Assembly: GCA_963713085.1 (NCBI GenBank)
Contig: CAVQKQ010000019.1
Span: 62,001-126,000 of the forward strand
Direction: 5' to 3'
DNA from: PFJX01 sp963713085
GTDB lineage: Bacteria > Pseudomonadota > Gammaproteobacteria > Burkholderiales > Thiobacillaceae
DNA: 64,000 nucleotides
Below the pieces are notes generated by a model. It saw only the letters and a list, made by a program, of their open reading frames with translations. It was not told the DNA's origin and ran no database searches. How positions within the stretch are numbered: the stretch's first letter is position 1; every line of letters starts with the position of its first letter. A program made the translations under genes and the position numbers. Below are positions 16,543 through 25,297 of this stretch, in pieces.

Positions 16543-17433
16543 ATGTACGCACTTACAACGGACGAGTTGCAGTCGATCCTGACGCATCTGGATCAGGCCA
16601 TCTACAACCACGAGCAGTGGTCAAGGGCCTTGGATCGCACCCTGGTTTGCCGTGCACTATACGACCAGCGCGATGTGGACAAGGAAGCGCATCGCCAGTG
16701 CCAGTTCGGTCAGTGGTACTACAATCATGCCACCTCCCACCTGCGGCAACTGCCCGCTTTCATGGCGATCGAGGCCGAGCATGCGCGCATGCACGAGCTG
16801 GCCGGGCGCCTGCTGGTCACCAGCACCACCGGGAAACCCATCTCGCCCTATGACTACGACAATTTCTCCCATGCCCTGGAGCGGCTGCGCCTGCAGATCC
16901 ATACCCTCAAGCGCGAACTGAACGAACAGCTGTACAACCGGGACCCACTCACGGGCGTGAATACCCGCATCGGCCTGCTCACCGAATTGCGCGAACAGCA
17001 CGAACTGGTGAAACGGGGCGTACAGCCCTGCACCGTGGTCATGATGGACATGGATCATTTCAAGGCCATCAACGATAACCATGGGCATCCCGCCGGGGAT
17101 CAGGTCCTGATCGAGACGGCACGCTTCCTGATCGACAACCTGCGTCCTTACGACAAGGTGTTTCGCTACGGTGGCGAGGAATTCCTGATCAGCCTGCCCA
17201 GCATGGACGCGGGGGCGGCGTTTGGCGTGGTCGAACGGTTGCGCGAGGGCATCGCGCGGAGTTCCTGCAAGACGGCGGACGGACGTGTCCTGACGGCCAC
17301 GGCTTCGTTCGGTCTGACGGAGCTCGATGCCTTTCTGCCGGTGGAGGCCTCCCTGGACCGGGCCGACAAGGCCTTGTACGAAGCGAAGAAAGCGGGCCGC
17401 AACGGTACGCGGCAGTGGAAGGCCAATCTCTGA
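16543..17433 (+). CDS. dgcZ: Zinc-sensing diguanylate cyclase, DgcZ-like (CZB-GGDEF)
   Basis: 296 residues. The N-terminal CZB domain has all four zinc ligands of E. coli DgcZ, shifted by one: H23, C53 (CQFGQW), H80 and H84 (EHARMH). A short linker helix leads to a GGDEF domain with the active signature RYGGEEFLI, the metal-binding DMDHFKAINDNHGHPAGD and DPLTG entry motif. It should make c-di-GMP when zinc is released. Tail-to-tail with a paralogue (31 bases apart) whose catalytic site is degenerate. A ribosome site (GAGGAG) precedes the ATG. Confidence 0.9.
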   Translation: MYALTTDELQSILTHLDQAIYNHEQWSRALDRTLVCRALYDQRDVDKEAHRQCQFGQWYYNHATSHLRQLPAFMAIEAEHARMHELAGRLLVTSTTGKPISPYDYDNFSHALERLRLQIHTLKRELNEQLYNRDPLTGVNTRIGLLTELREQHELVKRGVQPCTVVMMDMDHFKAINDNHGHPAGDQVLIETARFLIDNLRPYDKVFRYGGEEFLISLPSMDAGAAFGVVERLREGIARSSCKTADGRVLTATASFGLTELDAFLPVEASLDRADKALYEAKKAGRNGTRQWKANL

Positions 17434-17464
17434 TAGCCCACTGTACCCAATCCGGGTGCGGGCC

Positions 17465-18313
17465 TCAGAGGTTGATCGTGTAGGTGGCGCGTTCGGTCTG
17501 GTTGATCAACTGCTCGATTAAGATGTCCGGCTCCATATCGACGATGCCGTACTGCAGTTCCAGGGTCGCGGCGGCATCCTTGGCCACCGCGCGCAGCGCG
17601 CCGTCGATGACCGACAGCAAGCGCTCCTTGATGGCGCTGGCCTCGGTGGTGTCCTTTCCCGGCAGGCAGATGACGAATTCCGCGCCGGCATAGCGATAGA
17701 TCCTGTCGTTCGATTCCAGTATCTGGCGGCTTTCCTCGAAGGTCCTGCGCAACAGATCGTCGCCCGCGGCGCGGCCCAGGGTATGGTTGACAGCGGCCAG
17801 GTCAAAGCGCAGCAACAGCAGGCTGTATGCCTGCCCGGAGACCTTGCGGGCTTCCTGCGCACGGGTCAGGTCGGCCAGGAGATGGGCGCCGCTGAGTGTG
17901 CCGGTGAGGGCGTCGATGTGGTGCAGAGTCTCGAACACCTTCTGGCGCAGACCGTTCAACTCGCCCCTGAAGCTCTTGATGGTGTCCATGCAGACATCGT
18001 ATTCCTTGGGCGTGACGGCCCAGTGTCCCTTGATCATGGTGCACAGCTCCCGGGCGCGACCATGCATGGTTACGTGCAGCTGTTCGACGCGTTGGAAGCT
18101 GGCCAGCTTGCGCAACGGGGCATTGCCGCTGCTATAGAACCACTTGCCAAATGCGCATTGCTGGTGGGCGTCTTCCGCCATGTCCGCCTCCGAGGGCGGC
18201 AGCTTGCAGGCCACCGTGCGCTGCAGTTGCTCGCGCCAGCTGTCGTGCATGGCGATGGCTTTTTCCAGGGTGTCCAGGATGGACTCGAGTTCCTGGGTGG
18301 TGACATTGATCAT
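17465..18313 (-). CDS. CZB domain protein with degenerate GGDEF domain
   Basis: 282 residues, a paralogue of the facing DgcZ-like gene. The CZB zinc ligands are all kept at the same positions (H23, C53, H80, H84; CAFGKWFY). The GGDEF domain is recognisable (IDALTGT ... RAAGDDLLRRTF ... RIYRYAGAEFVICLPG) but the signature is AGAEF and the metal-binding DxD is RFDLAAVN, so cyclase activity is unlikely. It may sense zinc and bind the active partner, acting as a regulator by heterodimer formation (inference). The sequence is otherwise uninterrupted, so it is probably a maintained gene. Confidence 0.85.
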   Translation of the reverse strand: MINVTTQELESILDTLEKAIAMHDSWREQLQRTVACKLPPSEADMAEDAHQQCAFGKWFYSSGNAPLRKLASFQRVEQLHVTMHGRARELCTMIKGHWAVTPKEYDVCMDTIKSFRGELNGLRQKVFETLHHIDALTGTLSGAHLLADLTRAQEARKVSGQAYSLLLLRFDLAAVNHTLGRAAGDDLLRRTFEESRQILESNDRIYRYAGAEFVICLPGKDTTEASAIKERLLSVIDGALRAVAKDAAATLELQYGIVDMEPDILIEQLINQTERATYTINL

Positions 18314-18532
18314 GTCGTGGGCGTCCTATAAACGTGAGGCATGTCGGCTTGTCACGGTAGCGTACCCGGCTGATTTCCATCACTCGCGGCGGCGGCCTCC
18401 AGAACGCACATTCTATTTGAAGCGGGACAGGGTTGCGGCCAAGTCCAGGTCAGGCATCGTCGAGAACGGTCATCAGGCGCCGGGAGAACCTGGTGAAGAT
18501 AGTGTCGGCGGAAGGAATCCCGCCGATGGCCG

Positions 18533-18949
18533 CTAATCCACGGTCCCGGATTTGCCCGGGAAGGCAAGCACACGGGCCGCTTCGGTGGGGGCCTGGCGTC
18601 CCGCCATCAATTCCAGGGCGAGCCGGAACTCCACCGGAAGTCGCTTCATGGTGTCGCGCGCCACCGGGTGGTAGTAGAGGGCCTCGAAGGCCACCGGCTG
18701 ATCCAGGGCGGTGCGTTGGTTGGCCCGGAAACCGGACCAGGCGATTTCCACCTCCCGGGCAGCCTCCCGGTGGGTGAAGATGATCTCCTCGGCGTCGATG
18801 ACGGCCAGGTACTGCATGGAGCGGATCGGCACGAACACGCAGGCCTCCGTGCTGTGGGCCAGCAGCAGCCGGGTCAGGTTGTAGGTCGCCGCCGGCAGGG
18901 TACGCGCTTCCCGGTCGATGGGGGCATCCCGAAAAAAGCTGATTTCCAT
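18533..18949 (-). CDS. Conserved-looking protein of unknown function
   Basis: 138 residues; start at 18949 chosen because GAGGAG lies about 8 bases upstream. It begins MEISFFRDAPIDREARTLP and is a soluble, mixed alpha/beta-looking protein with no signal or membrane segment. Features include VFVPIRSMQYLAVIDAEEI and WSGFRANQR. I do not recognise the family. Codon use matches neighbours and the reading frame is well bounded, which supports a real gene. It lies alone between the CZB proteins and glyA. Confidence 0.7.
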   Translation of the reverse strand: MEISFFRDAPIDREARTLPAATYNLTRLLLAHSTEACVFVPIRSMQYLAVIDAEEIIFTHREAAREVEIAWSGFRANQRTALDQPVAFEALYYHPVARDTMKRLPVEFRLALELMAGRQAPTEAARVLAFPGKSGTVD

Positions 18950-19361
18950 GTCTGGCTCCTCTCTCGGCCGCATTGTCATGGCACCGGCGCATCTGATCCG
19001 GCCGAAATGAACACTAGCGTATTGCAGGCCGCTTTGCTTTTGGTTGTGTCCAATCTGTTCATGACCGCTGCTGGGTATGCTTACCCCAAACACCTCGACG
19101 CCAAGGGCGATTGGTCTGGCGCGGGCGTCGGCCTGGGCACCGGACCTCGGCGACGACGCGGTCGAGGCGGGAAGGGTCCGGTCGAGTGGCTTCCGGGGCA
19201 TGGGCGTTCCAGGTCGGGGTGTGCTGGTGCAAAGCCTTGCCTGCAATGGGGCGACCGTAAATTCCCTTGTTTTCATCGGGCTAGGAGAACAAGGGGAGGG
19301 CCTGGCCGCCCGGGCGCCATGATAAAATTGCGCCCTTCAAATTTTCCCGGAAGTATTCGCC
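18950..19361. other. Intergenic region before glyA
   Basis: 412 bases without an intact gene. The first part holds a probable DUF486 gene remnant (19006-19098). The rest is GC-rich with no conserved coding signal. The 40 bases before glyA are AT-rich (ATAAAATTG, CAAATTTTCCC) and probably hold its promoter, but I cannot place the boxes with confidence. Confidence 0.5.
19006..19098 (+). pseudogene. Probable remnant of a DUF486 small membrane protein gene
   Basis: An ATG-started stretch reads MNTSVLQAALLLVVSNLFMT, closely resembling the start of DUF486 (DMT-like) proteins, in which SNxFMTFAWYGHLK is conserved. Here the following residues are AAGYAYPKHLD, and then the similarity is lost in all frames. 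The frame stays open but becomes Arg/Gly-rich noise. I read this as a decayed 5' fragment; chance similarity is possible. Confidence 0.35.
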
Positions 19362-20621
19362 ATGTTTGCCCCCGATCAGACCATAAAGACCTTCGATCCC
19401 GAGCTGTGGGCCGCCATCGAGGGCGAGAACCGGCGCCAGGAAGAACACATCGAGCTGATCGCCTCCGAGAACTATGTCAGCCATGCCGTCATGGAGGCCC
19501 AGGGTTCCCAACTCACCAACAAGTACGCCGAAGGCTACCCGGGCAGGCGCTACTACGGCGGCTGCGAATACGTGGACATCGCCGAGCGGTTGGCCATCGA
19601 TCGCCTGAAGAAGCTGTTCGGCGCCGATAAACACGATTACGAGGCCAACGTCCAGCCCCATTCCGGCTCCCAGGCCAACCAGGCGGTATTCATGGCCTTC
19701 CTCAAGCCCGGCGACACCATCATGGGCATGAGCCTGGCCGAGGGCGGCCACCTGACCCACGGCATGGCCCTGAACATGTCCGGCAAGTGGTTCAACGTGG
19801 TGGCCTACGGCCTTAACGCCAAGGAAGAGATCGACTACGACGCCATGGAACGGCTGGCCCATGAGCACAAGCCCAAGCTGATCATCGCCGGCGCCTCGGC
19901 CTACGCCCTGAAGATCGACTTCGCCCGTTTCGCCAAGGTGGCCAAGGCCGTGGGCGCCATCTTGATGGTGGACATGGCCCATTACGCCGGCCTCATCGCC
20001 GCCGGCCAGTATCCCAACCCGATCCCCCATGCCGACGTGGTGACCTCCACCACCCACAAGACCCTGCGCGGTCCCCGTGGCGGCGTGATCCTGATGAAGG
20101 CCGAACACGAGAAGGCCATCAACTCCGCCATCTTCCCGGGTCTGCAGGGCGGCCCCCTGGAGCACGTCATCGCCGCCAAGGCGGTGGCCTTCAAAGAGGC
20201 CCTGGGCAAGGACTTCAAGCGCTACCAGGAGCAGGTGGCGGCCAACGCCCTGGTCATGTGCAAGGTGCTGATCGAACGGGGCCTGCGCATCGTCTCCGGA
20301 CGCACCGAGTCCCACTTGTTCCTGGTGGACCTGCAAGCCAAGGGCCTGACCGGCAAGGAGGCCGAGGCCGCCCTGGGCAAGGCCCACATCACGGTCAACA
20401 AGAACGCCATCCCCAACGATCCCCAGAAGCCCTTCGTCACCTCCGGCATCCGCATCGGCACGCCGGCCATGACCACCCGGGGCTTCAAGGAACTGGAGGC
20501 GGAAAAGCTGGCCCACCTGGTGGCAGACGTGTTGGACGCCCCCGGCGACGAAGCGGTGATCGAGCGGGTCAGGGGCGAGGTGAAGAAGCTCACCACCGCC
20601 TTCCCGGTCTACGGCAAATAA
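19362..20621 (+). CDS. glyA: Serine hydroxymethyltransferase
   Basis: 419 residues. Cytosolic PLP enzyme converting serine and tetrahydrofolate to glycine and 5,10-methylene-THF. Motifs seen: IELIASENYVS, QPHSGSQANQAV, and the PLP lysine in STTHKTLRGPRGG. Full family length. It is followed after 30 bases by nrdR and then ribD, the usual betaproteobacterial order. Confidence 0.97.
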   Translation: MFAPDQTIKTFDPELWAAIEGENRRQEEHIELIASENYVSHAVMEAQGSQLTNKYAEGYPGRRYYGGCEYVDIAERLAIDRLKKLFGADKHDYEANVQPHSGSQANQAVFMAFLKPGDTIMGMSLAEGGHLTHGMALNMSGKWFNVVAYGLNAKEEIDYDAMERLAHEHKPKLIIAGASAYALKIDFARFAKVAKAVGAILMVDMAHYAGLIAAGQYPNPIPHADVVTSTTHKTLRGPRGGVILMKAEHEKAINSAIFPGLQGGPLEHVIAAKAVAFKEALGKDFKRYQEQVAANALVMCKVLIERGLRIVSGRTESHLFLVDLQAKGLTGKEAEAALGKAHITVNKNAIPNDPQKPFVTSGIRIGTPAMTTRGFKELEAEKLAHLVADVLDAPGDEAVIERVRGEVKKLTTAFPVYGK

Positions 20622-20651
20622 CAGACCGCCCAGCCGCCCGGCGCGCCAGTC

Positions 20652-21107
20652 ATGAAATGCCCCTTCTGCGGCCATGCCGATACCCAGGTGGTGGAGACCC
20701 GGGAATCCGAGGACGGCGCCTCGGTGCGCCGCCGCCGCCGCTGCGCCGCCTGCGACAAGCGCTTCACCACCTACGAATCGGCGGAGATCCGCCTGCCCGC
20801 CGTGGTCAAGACCTCCTCCGGCGAGCGTCAGGAATTCTCCCGCGACAAGCTGCGGGAAGGCTTCCGCCGCGCCCTGCACAAGCGGCCGGTTTCCACCGAA
20901 TTGATGGACGAGGCCATCGACCGGGTGCTGCACCAGATCCTGGCCCTGGGTGAGAAGGAGATCACCTCGCGCCTGATCGGCGATCTGGTGATGGCCGAGT
21001 TGAAGCGCCTGGACAAGGTGGCCTATATCCGATTCGCCTCGGTCTACCGGGCCTTCCGCGACGTGGACGACTTCCGCGACGCCATCCGGGACGCCGAGAA
21101 GCCTTGA
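20652..21107 (+). CDS. nrdR: Transcriptional repressor of ribonucleotide reductase genes
   Basis: 151 residues. An N-terminal zinc ribbon (MKCPFCG ... RRCAACDKRFTTYE) and an ATP-cone domain (VKTSSGERQEFSRDKLREGF) are both present. NrdR represses nrd operons in response to dATP. Its stop overlaps the putative TTG start of ribD. Confidence 0.96.
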   Translation: MKCPFCGHADTQVVETRESEDGASVRRRRRCAACDKRFTTYESAEIRLPAVVKTSSGERQEFSRDKLREGFRRALHKRPVSTELMDEAIDRVLHQILALGEKEITSRLIGDLVMAELKRLDKVAYIRFASVYRAFRDVDDFRDAIRDAEKP

Positions 21108-22189
21108 GCTTCAGCGCCGCCGACCATGCCCACATGGCCCGGGCCCTGCGCCTGGCGGAGCGGGGGCTCTACACCACCACGCCCAATCCCCGGGTCGGCT
21201 GCGTCATCGTCCAGGGCGACCAGGTGGTGGGGGAGGGCTGGCATGAAATGGCCGGCGCTCCCCATGCCGAAGTCCATGCCCTGCGCGAGGCCGGCGCGGC
21301 GGCCCGGGGCGCAACGGTCTACGTCAGCCTGGAGCCCTGCAGCCACCACGGCCGTACGCCGCCCTGCGCCAACGCCCTGATCGACGCCGGCGTGGCCCGC
21401 GTGGTGGCGGCCCTGCGGGACCCCAATCCCCAGGTCTCCGGCAGGGGCCTGGAACTCCTGACCCTGGCCGGAGTGAAGGTCGAAGTGGGCCTGATGGAAG
21501 ACCAGGCCCGGGAACTCAATTTCGGCTTCATCTCCCGCATGACCCGGGGCCGCCCCTGGCTGCGCCTGAAGACTGCGGCCAGCCTGGATGGCAAGACCGC
21601 CTTGCTCAACGGCGAGTCGAAGTGGATAACGGGGGAGGCGGCCCGGGCCGACGTGCAGCGCTGGCGCGCCCGGGCCTGCGCCATCCTGACCGGGGTGGGC
21701 ACGGTCCTGGCCGACGATCCGCGTATGAACGTGCGTGATCTGGGCACCCCGCGCCAGCCATTGAAGGTGATTGTCGATAGCCGCCTTACCACCCCGGCGA
21801 CGGCCCAGATCCTGGCTAGCGGTGCCCTGATCGCCTGCGCGGCGCCGGATCCGGTGCGCCGCGCCGCCCTGGAAGCGGCGGGAGCCGAGGTGTTGGTCCT
21901 GTCCGACGACACAGGGCAGGTGGATCTGGCCGTCCTCATGGCCGAACTGGCCCGGCGCGGCATCAACGAGGTGCACGGCGAGGCCGGCGCCACCCTCAAC
22001 GGCGCCCTGCTGGCGGCCGGCCTGGTGGACGAATGGCTGGCCTATTTCGCGCCCCTGGTGATGGGCCACCAGGCACGCGGCCTGTTCAATCTCCCGGCCC
22101 TGACCGACATGGCCGGCCGGCGGGGGTTCGCGCTGCAGGAGGCGACGATGCTGGGCACCGACCTGCGCTTGCTTCTGCGCCCCGTTTGA
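21104..22189 (+). CDS. ribD: Bifunctional riboflavin deaminase/reductase
   Basis: 361 residues from a TTG at 21104 overlapping the nrdR stop (an ATG at 21134 is the alternative start). The N-terminal deaminase domain binds zinc through HAEVHAL and PCSHHGRTPPC. The C-terminal reductase domain starts about residue 145 (RPWLRLKTAASLDGKTA, TGVGTVLADDP). It performs the second and third steps of riboflavin synthesis. The rib pathway continues downstream with ribE, ribBX and ribH. Confidence 0.94.
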   Translation: MSFSAADHAHMARALRLAERGLYTTTPNPRVGCVIVQGDQVVGEGWHEMAGAPHAEVHALREAGAAARGATVYVSLEPCSHHGRTPPCANALIDAGVARVVAALRDPNPQVSGRGLELLTLAGVKVEVGLMEDQARELNFGFISRMTRGRPWLRLKTAASLDGKTALLNGESKWITGEAARADVQRWRARACAILTGVGTVLADDPRMNVRDLGTPRQPLKVIVDSRLTTPATAQILASGALIACAAPDPVRRAALEAAGAEVLVLSDDTGQVDLAVLMAELARRGINEVHGEAGATLNGALLAAGLVDEWLAYFAPLVMGHQARGLFNLPALTDMAGRRGFALQEATMLGTDLRLLLRPV

Positions 22190-22217
22190 CCTTCACACAT
22201 CGAGGAATGGAATAGCC

Positions 22218-22673
22218 GTGCAAATAACTCGAAATCAAGTGGTGACCCTGCGCTACCAGGCCGCCACCCGCGACGGGCGGGTGGTGGACGCCGGGCAAGA
22301 GCCCCTGGTCTATCTGCACGGCGGCTATGGCGACCTGTTCGATGCCCTGGAACTGGCCTTGCAGGGCAAGTCGGTGGGCGATGAATTCCGGGTCGAGCTG
22401 AGCGCCGATCAGGCCTTCGGCGCGTACGACCGGGACCTGGTCAGCGGCGAGCCTCGGGACGCCTTCCCCGCCGATATTCAGATCGGCACCCGAGTCGAGA
22501 CCGAGGGCGCGGACGGCGAGAGCCAGCTCTACACCGTCACTGCCGTTGACGGGGACCAGGTCGTCATCGACGGCAACCATCCCCTGGCCGGCATGGACCT
22601 GGTGTTCAGCGGCACGGTCGCAGCGGTGCGCCCCGCCAGCGCCAAGGAGATCGCCCGGGGCGAGGCCTCGTAG
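22218..22673 (+). CDS. SlyD-like FKBP peptidyl-prolyl isomerase
   Basis: 151 residues, GTG start at 22218. It has the FKBP fold of SlyD (VVTLRYQAATRDGRVVD, LHGGYGDLFDALELALQGKSVGD) with an inserted IF chaperone flap (about 70-125). The His/Cys-rich metal-binding tail of E. coli SlyD is absent. It acts as a cytoplasmic proline isomerase and chaperone. Placed between ribD and a methyltransferase gene without an obvious functional link. Confidence 0.88.
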   Translation: MQITRNQVVTLRYQAATRDGRVVDAGQEPLVYLHGGYGDLFDALELALQGKSVGDEFRVELSADQAFGAYDRDLVSGEPRDAFPADIQIGTRVETEGADGESQLYTVTAVDGDQVVIDGNHPLAGMDLVFSGTVAAVRPASAKEIARGEAS

Positions 22674-22687
22674 CGTCTTCCTTGGGC

Positions 22688-23446
22688 ATGAGCGGCTTCA
22701 AGGATCATTTCTCGACCCGGTCCCCGGACTATGCCGCCCATCGACCTACCTATCCGGGGGCACTGTTCGACGCGCTCGCCGGGTTGACGCCGGGCCATGA
22801 CCTGGCCTGGGATTGCGCCACCGGAAACGGCCAGGCGGCACGGGGGCTGGTGGGCCATTACGGTCGGGTGGTGGCCAGCGATGCCAGCGCCGCCCAGATC
22901 GCCGCTGCCCCTGGTCACCCCGGCATCGAATTCCGGGTGGCGCCGGCGCAGGCCAGCGGCCTGCCGGACCATTGCGCGGACCTGATTACGGTGGCCCAGG
23001 CGGCCCATTGGTTCGACCTGCCGGCCTTCTACGCAGAGGTGCGGTGGGTATTGAAACCGGATGGCGTCCTGGCCTTGTGGTGTTACGAACGCCTGGTGAT
23101 CGAGCCGGGACTGGATCGGGAGATAGAGGATTTCTACAGCGGCTTGCTGGGGCCCTGGTGGCCGCCGGAGCGGCGCCACGTGGAAGCGGGTTACCGGGAC
23201 CTGGACTTTCCGTTCCGGGAGCTGTCGGCACCGGCCCTGGAGATGTCGGCCGATTGGACCCTGGACCAGCTCCTGGGCTATTTCTCCACCTGGTCGGCAC
23301 TTGGGGCCTATCTCAAGGCCGGGGGCCGCGACCCCATGCCGGATCTGCGGGCCAGCCTCGCCCGGGCCTGGGTTTCCTCCGGTGTTTCCCTTGCCACGCC
23401 TAAAAACATAAAATGGCCGCTTTCTTTACGGCTCGGCCGCGTCTAG
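22688..23446 (+). CDS. Class I SAM-dependent methyltransferase
   Basis: 252 residues; ATG at 22688 preferred to the TTG at 22682. The SAM-binding motif is DCATGNGQAARGL, followed by motif II VVASDASAAQIAAA and QAAHWFDLPAFYAEV, then VLKPDGVLALWCY. The C terminus KWPLSLRLGRV is typical of the small Methyltransf_11 subfamily found in many proteobacteria. Substrate unknown. It lies within the rib cluster, only 30 bases before ribE. Confidence 0.88.
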   Translation: MSGFKDHFSTRSPDYAAHRPTYPGALFDALAGLTPGHDLAWDCATGNGQAARGLVGHYGRVVASDASAAQIAAAPGHPGIEFRVAPAQASGLPDHCADLITVAQAAHWFDLPAFYAEVRWVLKPDGVLALWCYERLVIEPGLDREIEDFYSGLLGPWWPPERRHVEAGYRDLDFPFRELSAPALEMSADWTLDQLLGYFSTWSALGAYLKAGGRDPMPDLRASLARAWVSSGVSLATPKNIKWPLSLRLGRV

Positions 23447-23476
23447 CGGTTTCCTTACAGAAGGCGTTTTCCCATC

Positions 23477-24103
23477 ATGTTCACAGGCATCATCCAGGCC
23501 GTAGGCCATATTTCCCACCTCGTGGAAGGGCGGGGCGGCGACGCCCGCGTCACCATCGCCGGCGACGGGCTGGACATGGGTGACGTGCAGCTTGGCGATT
23601 CCATCGCCTGCAACGGCGTGTGCCTGACCGTGGTGGAGAATAGCCAGGAAGGCTTCGGCGTGGATGTCTCGGGCGAGACCTTTTCCTGCACCATCGGCTT
23701 CGCCCCCGGGGACCGGGTCAACCTGGAAAAGGCCATGCGCCTGTCCGACCGTCTGGGCGGCCATCTGGTGTCCGGCCATGTGGACGGCGTCGGCGAGGTG
23801 ATCCATTTCGCGCCGGTGGCTGCCAAGGCGGGAGAGGATGCCAGCTGGCTCCTGGAGATCCGCGCCCCGGGCAACCTGGCCCGATACCTGGCGCCGAAGG
23901 GGTCCGTGGCGGTGAACGGGGTGTCCCTGACCGTGAACCGGGTACGGGGCGAGGAATTCACCATCAACCTCATCCCCCACACCCTGGACAACACCATGTT
24001 CAAGGAACTGAGAAAAGGCTCCAGGGTGAACCTGGAAGCCGACATGCTGGCCCGCTACGCCGAGCGGCTGCTGGCCTATACCAACGATACGGACAAGGAC
24101 TGA
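23477..24103 (+). CDS. ribE: Riboflavin synthase alpha chain
   Basis: 208 residues. Dismutates two 6,7-dimethyl-8-ribityllumazines into riboflavin. Two lumazine-binding repeats are visible: MFTGIIQAVGHI with DSIACNGVCLTV, and GHLVSGHVDGVGEV with GSVAVNGVSLTVN. Followed at once by ribBX (1-base gap). Confidence 0.96.
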   Translation: MFTGIIQAVGHISHLVEGRGGDARVTIAGDGLDMGDVQLGDSIACNGVCLTVVENSQEGFGVDVSGETFSCTIGFAPGDRVNLEKAMRLSDRLGGHLVSGHVDGVGEVIHFAPVAAKAGEDASWLLEIRAPGNLARYLAPKGSVAVNGVSLTVNRVRGEEFTINLIPHTLDNTMFKELRKGSRVNLEADMLARYAERLLAYTNDTDKD

Positions 24104-24104
24104 C

Positions 24105-25211
24105 ATGAGTTTGGCCCCCATTCAAGAAATCGTCGCCGAGCTCAAGGCGGGACGCATGGTCATCCTGGTGGACGAGGAAGACCGGGAAAACGAGGGCGAC
24201 CTGGTTATGGCCGCCGAGCATGTCACGCCCGAGGCCATCAACTTCATGGTCCGGCACGCGCGGGGCCTGGTCTGCCTGACTCTGACCCCGGCGCGTTGCA
24301 TCCAGTTGGGCCTGAAGCAAATGGTGAGCGATAACCAGACCCCCCACGGCACCGCCTTCACCGTCTCCATCGAGGCGGCGGTGGGGGTGACCACCGGCAT
24401 CTCCGCCGCCGACCGGGCCGTCACCATCCAGGCGGCGGTGGCCAAGCACGCCCAACCCGACGACATCATCCAGCCCGGCCACGTCTTTCCGTTGCGCGCC
24501 CAGGAAGGCGGCGTGCTGGTTCGCGCCGGCCACACCGAGGCGGGCTGCGACCTGGTGGCCATGGCCGGCCTGGAACCGGCCTCGGTGATCTGCGAGATCC
24601 TCAAGGAAGACGGCACCATGGCCCGTCTCCCGGATCTGCTGGAGTTCAGCAAGGAGCACGGCCTGAAGATCGGCGCCATCGCCGACCTGATCCACTACCG
24701 CGCCGCCAACGAGCGCCTGGTGGAGCGGGCGGGTGAACGGGACATATCCACACCCTACGGCAACTTCCGCCTGGTGGTGTATCGGGACAAGATCAGCCGT
24801 GCCACCCATCTGGCCCTGACCCAGGGCGAAATCCGCGCCGATGCCGAAACCCTGGTCCGGGTGCACGAGCCGGTTTCCCTCATCGACGTGCTGGACGCCG
24901 GTGCGGCCGGCCATGCCTATTCGGTGCCCCGGGCCATGCAGATCATGGCCGAGGCGGCGGCCGACGGAAAAGCGGGCGCCATGGTGCTGCTGCACCGCCC
25001 GGAATCCGCCGAAGATCTGGCCGCGCGCGCCCTGCCGGCGGACACCCAGCCCCCAGCCCGCAAGTTCGACCTGCGCAACTACGGCACCGGTGCCCAGATC
25101 CTGCGCGATTTGGGCGTGGGCAAGATGAGGCTCCTCGCCACACCCCGCAAGATGCCGGCCATGGACGGCTTCGGCCTGGAAGTCACCGGTTATCTGGAAC
25201 AAGGAAACTAG
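24105..25211 (+). CDS. ribB: DHBP synthase fused to an inactive GTP-cyclohydrolase-II-like domain (RibBX)
   Basis: 368 residues. The N-terminal domain (1-205) is 3,4-dihydroxy-2-butanone-4-phosphate synthase with VDEEDRENEGDLV, DNQTPHGTAFTVSI and RAGHTEAGCDL. The C-terminal domain (about 210-368) looks like GTP cyclohydrolase II (YGNFRLVVYRD, NYGTGAQILRDLGV) but lacks the zinc cysteines: RVHEPVSLIDVLD stands where active enzymes have RVHSEC...CDCG. This is the RibBX arrangement described for many proteobacteria. A true ribA must lie elsewhere. Confidence 0.93.
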   Translation: MSLAPIQEIVAELKAGRMVILVDEEDRENEGDLVMAAEHVTPEAINFMVRHARGLVCLTLTPARCIQLGLKQMVSDNQTPHGTAFTVSIEAAVGVTTGISAADRAVTIQAAVAKHAQPDDIIQPGHVFPLRAQEGGVLVRAGHTEAGCDLVAMAGLEPASVICEILKEDGTMARLPDLLEFSKEHGLKIGAIADLIHYRAANERLVERAGERDISTPYGNFRLVVYRDKISRATHLALTQGEIRADAETLVRVHEPVSLIDVLDAGAAGHAYSVPRAMQIMAEAAADGKAGAMVLLHRPESAEDLAARALPADTQPPARKFDLRNYGTGAQILRDLGVGKMRLLATPRKMPAMDGFGLEVTGYLEQGN

Positions 25212-25220
25212 GATGAAACA

Positions 25221-25285
25221 GCCCCCACGCTCTCTTCGTTCACTGCACCCCGAGGGGGCTCAGGCCTCCCTTGGGGCGGCCCTGC
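25221..25285 (+). repeat. Short interspersed repeat-like element (Burkholderiales-type GC-rich element)
   Basis: The 86-base gap between ribBX and ribH is almost filled by a GC-rich motif: GCCCCCACGCT near 25221, CACTGCACCCCGAGGGGGC (25241-25259) and CCCTTGGGGCGGCCCTGC at the end. GCCCCC (25221-25226) pairs with GGGGGC (25254-25259). From memory this pattern is a common small repeat in betaproteobacterial genomes. Only one copy is visible in this window. Confidence 0.5.
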
Positions 25286-25297
25286 AGGAGTCCTGAG

